A stretch of 48,576 nucleotides of DNA from Trichomonas tenax (Eukaryota; Parabasalia; Trichomonadida; Trichomonadidae): contig JALKBU010000318.1 of NCBI GenBank assembly GCA_023091735.1, positions 1-48,576 of the forward strand. The letters are read 5' to 3'. Positions 44,188 to 48,576 of this stretch are shown piece by piece. The notes under the pieces were generated by a model that ran no database searches, was not told where the DNA came from, and saw only the letters and a list, made by a program, of their open reading frames with translations. The position numbers and the translations under genes are program-made. Position 1 is the first letter of the stretch. The number at the start of each line of letters is the position of its first letter.

Positions 44188-45537
44188 TTATTTCACGATA
44201 TAAGTTGCACTCACTGAATATATTATTTTTAATGGTTTTCGGTGATTCAGGAATGTGATGTGATTTATGTTGTCACATATATGGAATGTCAATGCACCGA
44301 GATATTCAAATTGCGAATTCGCAGAAATAAAAACTGAGCAAAGTTTAGAACACTTGTGAAATACTGCTCCAAATTTCATCGTACAATCAGCAGTTCTTAA
44401 CAAAGAATCTGGAAATGCTATTGATGTTATGGAACTACAGTCAGCGACTGCGCCTTGATCAAAATACTGAATTGCTCCATTATTCGGCAATAATATAAAT
44501 TGGCAATATACTGAATTTCTAAAGCACCAAACAGGAATATACTGCAATAGATTGCAATTAGTGAAATAAAAAGAAGAAATGTAAGAATCTCGAAATGCTT
44601 CTTACTGTATTATTTTCAGTTGGTTATTTGCTTCAAATGTAATTTTTCTGCTTTGTAAAGGTGCGCAATATGAATTGATTTGAACAACAGAAGCAGGAAT
44701 AGTTATTAATTCATTGCAAACATATTTGATAGAATTAAGTTGATTATTTGTGATATTGAGTATAAAAGTTGGATTATAATTAGCGCAGAAGTCATTAATA
44801 ATCAAAACATTACTCGGTGTCAAAGCTGGTGTTGATTTTAAGCATTTTTCTTTTATCGATTGTGAAGGAACAAAAAGTTGAATGATTTCTGCACCTCTTG
44901 TTTGAGTAAAAGCTAGAGAAGCAATATTAACATCATATGACAGAATTGTTATTTCTCTATAGTTCTTACAAACTTGGAAAAGAAGCGCACCAATATATTT
45001 CACAGTATCAGGAAACGTTATTTGAATTAAATTTATACAATTAAAGAATGTTAATGAGCCTATATACGATATCTTAGAGCCTTTTGGGAATATAACTGTT
45101 GTCATTGAAAGACATGTATCAAAAACAGCTCCATATGGTCTCTCGCAATCATGTGTTTACAAAACATTCAATGGGAAAATTATAGATTTCAAATTTTTGC
45201 AATAGCCAAAGCTTCCTTGATCAAAATATATTATTTCATTATTTAAGGCAAACTTAATCGAAACAACGGCAGAATTATCACGAAAACAAAATAATGTAAT
45301 AAATTGAATCTTCAAACAATTCGAGAAATCAAACTAAGTGAACGCAGAAAAACGAAATACCTCTGGCTGTAAAATAGAAAGCTGGTTGTTAGGCCCAAAA
45401 GTTATATTTCCTTTTTGAGATATCGAACAATTTGAATTAATTTGCGTGATTGCAGCAGATATGGTGATAATAGCATCGGTAGAACTCGTAATTTGAGTAA
45501 CAATATCGCCATCAGATGTTACAGAAATTTTTACCAC
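44188..45537 (-). pseudogene. BspA-like leucine-rich-repeat protein, broken by in-frame stops
   Basis: The minus-strand frame carries repeats of the BspA/LRR_5 type (YIGSLTFFNCINLIQITFP, YIGALLFQVCKNYREITI, FEYLGALTFHICDNINHITF, YFDQGAVADCSSITSIAFP) from 45537 to 44188. It is interrupted by TAG (45334-45336), TGA (45148-45150) and TAA (44602-44604), all in the same frame with no frameshift, and repeats continue across each stop. No ATG or signal peptide is seen at the 5' end. BspA-like proteins are the largest surface protein family of trichomonads, implicated in adhesion. This copy should not make a full product. Confidence 0.75.
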
Positions 45538-45590
45538 TCAAAAATCAAAAACAAAGAACAAGATGTAAAATGATACTTTTCCAAGTTTCG

Positions 45591-45600
45591 TCACTTTTCA
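45591..45600 (+). promoter_or_regulatory. initiator-like TCACTTTTCA
   Basis: CGTCACTTTTCAAAA directly precedes the ATG at 45604; transcription at the A would give an 11-nt leader. Confidence 0.6.
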
Positions 45601-45603
45601 AAA

Positions 45604-46572
45604 ATGTCTGTTGCTTCATCAGTCGCGAATGATAAATTAACAGACTTAAGAATGAAGAAAAAACAGGCGATTCAGACCCTGGACTTCGACGCCGCAGAGG
45701 AATTCGATAGACAAATTGAAGAAACAAATAAATTTATTTTAACAGACAGAATTGAAAAGATTCATCAAGAAATTATTAACGACGTCAACAAGAATTACAC
45801 GAATTACCTGCAAGCAAAGAATGATATCGAAGTATTCCAGAAGAAACAAGAATATTTAATTCGAACAAAATACGATCAAGACGTCGATGCCGCGCAAAGA
45901 CAGTTCGAGAATGAAAATAAGAGCATTGACAAAGCTCACGCAACAGCTTTGTTGAGAGAAGCTGAATCTGAAGTTCCTGAGCAGATTGAGAAGCTTGAGG
46001 AGGCCAAAAACATGGCTTCTCAGGGTAATTACGCCGAAGCTAAACGTTTGATGCAAGAAGCACGCTCTATTGGCGAGAGCACGCTCGCAGCGCGAAAAGA
46101 ACGTGTAGACAACGAGTTCGAGCAATCTAGATCAATACACGCGACTAAGCAGCAGGAGGAGACGGAAAGAATAGACTCAAAATTTGATGAACAAATGGAA
46201 ATCTTAAATAACGCTATTAATACAAGACAAGAAGAAGCTGAACAAAGATATCAGAGCGGTTTGGATCTCATACGTGAGCGCGCGAAAATCAAATGTATGA
46301 CACTTCTAACAGACGATCAGACAAAAGAAGAATTAATTTATCAACTAAATGTTAAAATTAACGATACGGTTATGGCATTAGAGAGCGGTGCTACAACACC
46401 GTCATATCCTCCTTCTTCTTCAGCGAGATATTCACGAAAATCAACACCATCATCAAAATCAAAGAGAAACACTCCTGGCTCAAAGTCGAGAAACTCTACA
46501 TCAAGAACGAACATCTCCATCACCGCAAGTACTGGAATAACAACTCCATCAGGAACTCTCAGCCCACATTAA
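45604..46572 (+). CDS. coiled-coil protein with Ser/Thr-rich tail
   Basis: This encodes 322 aa. Residues about 5-45 (LTDLRMKKKQAIQTLDFDAA, EEFDRQIEETNKFI) resemble a UVR-type helical hairpin. Residues 45-235 are nearly continuous charged helix, including an acidic stretch LREAESEVPEQIEKLEEAKN and the repeat-like RKERVDNEFEQSRSIHATKQ. The last 60 residues are Ser/Thr/Pro-rich (SARYSRKSTPSSKSKRNTPG), likely phosphorylated. The start is fixed by the adjacent initiator-like TCACTTTT. No catalytic motif; a cytoskeletal or scaffold role is inferred. Confidence 0.8.
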   Translation: MSVASSVANDKLTDLRMKKKQAIQTLDFDAAEEFDRQIEETNKFILTDRIEKIHQEIINDVNKNYTNYLQAKNDIEVFQKKQEYLIRTKYDQDVDAAQRQFENENKSIDKAHATALLREAESEVPEQIEKLEEAKNMASQGNYAEAKRLMQEARSIGESTLAARKERVDNEFEQSRSIHATKQQEETERIDSKFDEQMEILNNAINTRQEEAEQRYQSGLDLIRERAKIKCMTLLTDDQTKEELIYQLNVKINDTVMALESGATTPSYPPSSSARYSRKSTPSSKSKRNTPGSKSRNSTSRTNISITASTGITTPSGTLSPH

Positions 46573-46999
46573 ATTTATTTATTCATGTTTATTTAATAAA
46601 AAACAATCATGTATGATTATTACTTTCAATTTCAATCATTGATTTCAATATCACACAACAATGCATCCGAATAACTTGTAGACTCGAAATAAACTGGTTC
46701 CCTAAATTGACTGCTATATTTGAGGTCTTTTTAATCGTATTTTTCTCTCAATTCCTCTCAATTTAGGTATCCAGTTCATTCAACATAAAAATAACAAAAC
46801 GAATTGAGTTGTTGTGTGTTTGAAGCATCAATGAAGCAACTAGTTAGCAGCAATAATGCCTAAAGCATCTGATATAATGGTTTGAAATTCGAGAGATAAT
46901 CTCATTGATTTACCATTATTTGATCAGATTTTTCAGAGACACTCTTAATTTGATAAACTCACAAATTAATTGAAGTGACATCGAATTTTTTCTCCATAA
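46573..46999. other. non-coding interval
   Basis: AT-rich; no gene or repeat seen. Confidence 0.4.
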
Positions 47000-47941
47000 A
47001 TTTGGAGTGTGAAATACGTTTCCAGGCAATGGGAAGACTTTTATCCTGGAAGTTCTCCCGATGTAACCATCAATGATGGCTCAAAATCGGTTGTCCAGAA
47101 TTCATTACTTCGATATTTCGTAAATCTTTGCTTATTTGCTAGATTATCTAGTTCGGCGGTTGGATTTGGCTCATCATCATCTGATACAAAGGTTTTAGTT
47201 GAAGATTCAACGTTTTCTAGTTGTTCAAATTCGAGAAATGGCGGATCTATTTATTTTCAATTATCTGGACAAATTTCCCAACAGAGAGTATGCGGTTATC
47301 GATCAAAAGTATCATCGCAAGGTGTGTTTTGTTATATAAATAATCCTCAGGATGAAAACAAACTCTTTGATTCTTCAATTTGTTATTCAGGTGATGGAAG
47401 AAAACAAGGAAGCTATAACATCTTTATATATGGAAGTATAAATATTGCTAATATAAATGTTTCATATGCTGATGTTGATGGGCGATCGATTTTCGATCAG
47501 TATTTTCACAATCACGACTTATTCACAATCGACTTTTTTAACAATTTGCAAATTTCAACATCCGCAATTAATTCAGTGTATATCTCAGGGACATCTAATT
47601 TCTTATTCCAAATTAAGCTTTGCAACTTTTTGAACAATTTGGGATCACCAAAATCGAACGCTCAATTGCTTGCAACTGCAAAACTTTCTATTGTTATTTC
47701 TAATAGCAGCTTTAGTGGAAATACAAGAAATGGATTATGTTTTCGAATTGATTCTGGAAGTCTAAAACTTGAATATTGTTATTTTAATGATACACAAACA
47801 GCATCGGGTACTCCTATTTTTAATAACAATCGAACCACCCCATTTACTGCTTTATTGTCCCATTTGTCAACTCAAGATTGTGAGAATCATATATCTCTTT
47901 CAGTAGTTAATGTTATAAAAATGCAAAAATCAAATCCTTAG
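47000..47941 (+). pseudogene. Pmp-like surface protein fragment lacking a start
   Basis: The frame opens after TAA 46997-46999 and has no ATG near its start (a GTG stands at 47009). About 310 residues carry repeats of the kind seen in trichomonad polymorphic-membrane-protein-like proteins (VEDSTFSSCSNSRNGGSIYF, QQRVCGYRSKVSSQGVFCYI, ISNSSFSGNTRNGLCFRI), a beta-helical surface fold. Signal peptide and the C-terminal membrane anchor are both missing; the frame ends in VVNVIKMQKSNP. It is an internal fragment, most likely a pseudogene. The function of intact relatives is probably adhesion. Confidence 0.6.
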
Positions 47942-47989
47942 ATAAAATATTATATCTTAACATATTCAATTAATCACTGATATTCATAA

Positions 47990-48576
47990 TTACAGAAGAA
48001 TGAATACTGAAATGATAAAGTGTCGATATTGAGAAATGCAGATTGCAGCTGTTGGACATTTGATGAGTTCCATGATTCCATAATCAAGCGCTGTATGAGT
48101 GACTGGATATCCTGAGAATGATGTGGATGGATATCTTAATGTAACTCGAATTTCTCTGATCTTTGGACAATTGCTTGAGACTATTATTCCCGATTTCGAT
48201 AAATCTGCAGTGCCTGTATATGATATCAGCCAAAGATTTGGACAGATAGTAAATGTACCTTCTTCAATAATTGTCACAGAGTCTGGAATAATTAAACTTT
48301 TTATTTGGCACAAACGAATCGAATTTTTCATAATTCTTGTTGTGTTGCAAGGTAAGACAAGAGTTTTAAGTCCATCAAATCCATAGAAAGTGCCTGGCTG
48401 AATAATTGTAACAGGACTTAAAGAGACGTTGAGATATTGAATACTATAAGCAGCGTGAAATCCATAATTTTCGATTTCAGTTAAATTTCTCGTACAGTGA
48501 AAACGCGTTAATCTCTGACATCCAGAAAACGCAAACGTACCAATTGAGCTTATTCGATCGAAATTTGGTAATTCTG
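47990..48576 (-). CDS. BspA-like leucine-rich-repeat protein, partial at window edge
   Basis: The open frame enters from the right edge and ends at 47990, giving about 194 codons. LRR_5/BspA repeats are clear (ISSIGTFAFSGCQRLTRFHC, IIQPGTFYGFDGLKTLVLP, SLIIPDSVTIIEEGTF, IIVSSNCPKIREIRV). No stop interrupts the visible part. The end (YGIMELIKCPTAAICISQYR) lacks a clear membrane anchor. An ATG at 48331 is internal to the repeats and should not be taken as the start. Likely a surface or secreted adhesion-type protein. Confidence 0.65.
   Translation of the reverse strand, partial: ELPNFDRISSIGTFAFSGCQRLTRFHCTRNLTEIENYGFHAAYSIQYLNVSLSPVTIIQPGTFYGFDGLKTLVLPCNTTRIMKNSIRLCQIKSLIIPDSVTIIEEGTFTICPNLWLISYTGTADLSKSGIIVSSNCPKIREIRVTLRYPSTSFSGYPVTHTALDYGIMELIKCPTAAICISQYRHFIISVFILL

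Overview
The window is eukaryotic nuclear DNA. It is A+T-rich, with G+C-richer, apparently intronless genes, each seeming to have its own promoter, and TCAY(W)-type initiator-like sequences a few bases upstream of several start codons. The gene content (P4 flippase, Piezo, centrin, a TSNAXIP1-like axonemal protein, GT61, GP63-like metallopeptidase, BspA-like leucine-rich repeats, Pmp-like repeats, Myb, tyrosine recombinase) points to a parabasalid flagellate of the Trichomonas/Tritrichomonas type. The organism assignment is inference; no rRNA, intact tRNA or CRISPR array is visible.

Layout. 1-2100 is an accessory patch: partial coding relics, 61-bp tandem repeats, GGTTGG microsatellites, and a gene with two repeats of a virus/Maverick-type zinc-domain family. 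2473-2901 is a decayed Myb gene. 3802-7131 is an aminophospholipid flippase. 7211-8773 holds a dispersed repeat, GC palindromes and a broken GP63-like gene. 9028-19721 has a disordered acidic protein, a beta-helix protein and a convergent Piezo channel. 19722-27000 is a repeat-rich stretch holding a GT61 fragment, an SP-RING SUMO ligase, and a tyrosine recombinase split by a 1,007-bp element with 53-bp inverted repeats. 27508-43008 is the housekeeping and cytoskeletal block: nucleoside hydrolase, centrin, armadillo-like protein, a pair of small CAAX-tailed ORFs, an EGF/IPT membrane protein, a TSNAXIP1-like coiled-coil protein, other coiled-coil proteins and a VPS9-like protein. 43161-48576 carries small inverted-repeat elements, BspA-like and Pmp-like surface gene relics, a coiled-coil gene and an edge-truncated BspA-like gene.

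How the parts relate. The live genes cover membrane biology (flippase, Piezo, VPS9-like trafficking factor), flagellar/centriolar structure (centrin, TSNAXIP1-like, coiled coils), purine salvage (nucleoside hydrolase) and SUMOylation. The surface and adhesion families (GP63-like, BspA, Pmp-like, GT61) are mostly broken or truncated here and sit beside repeats.

The most unusual signals are: (i) the inverted-repeat element splitting the recombinase, which carries a tRNA-like Pol III relic; (ii) GC-rich paired hairpins inserted in frame in a coding region and singly elsewhere; (iii) a recurring TTTACATGWCAAAAT-like motif near starts; (iv) a three-copy, about 210-bp inverted-repeat family; and (v) two pseudogenes that keep one reading frame despite several stop codons.
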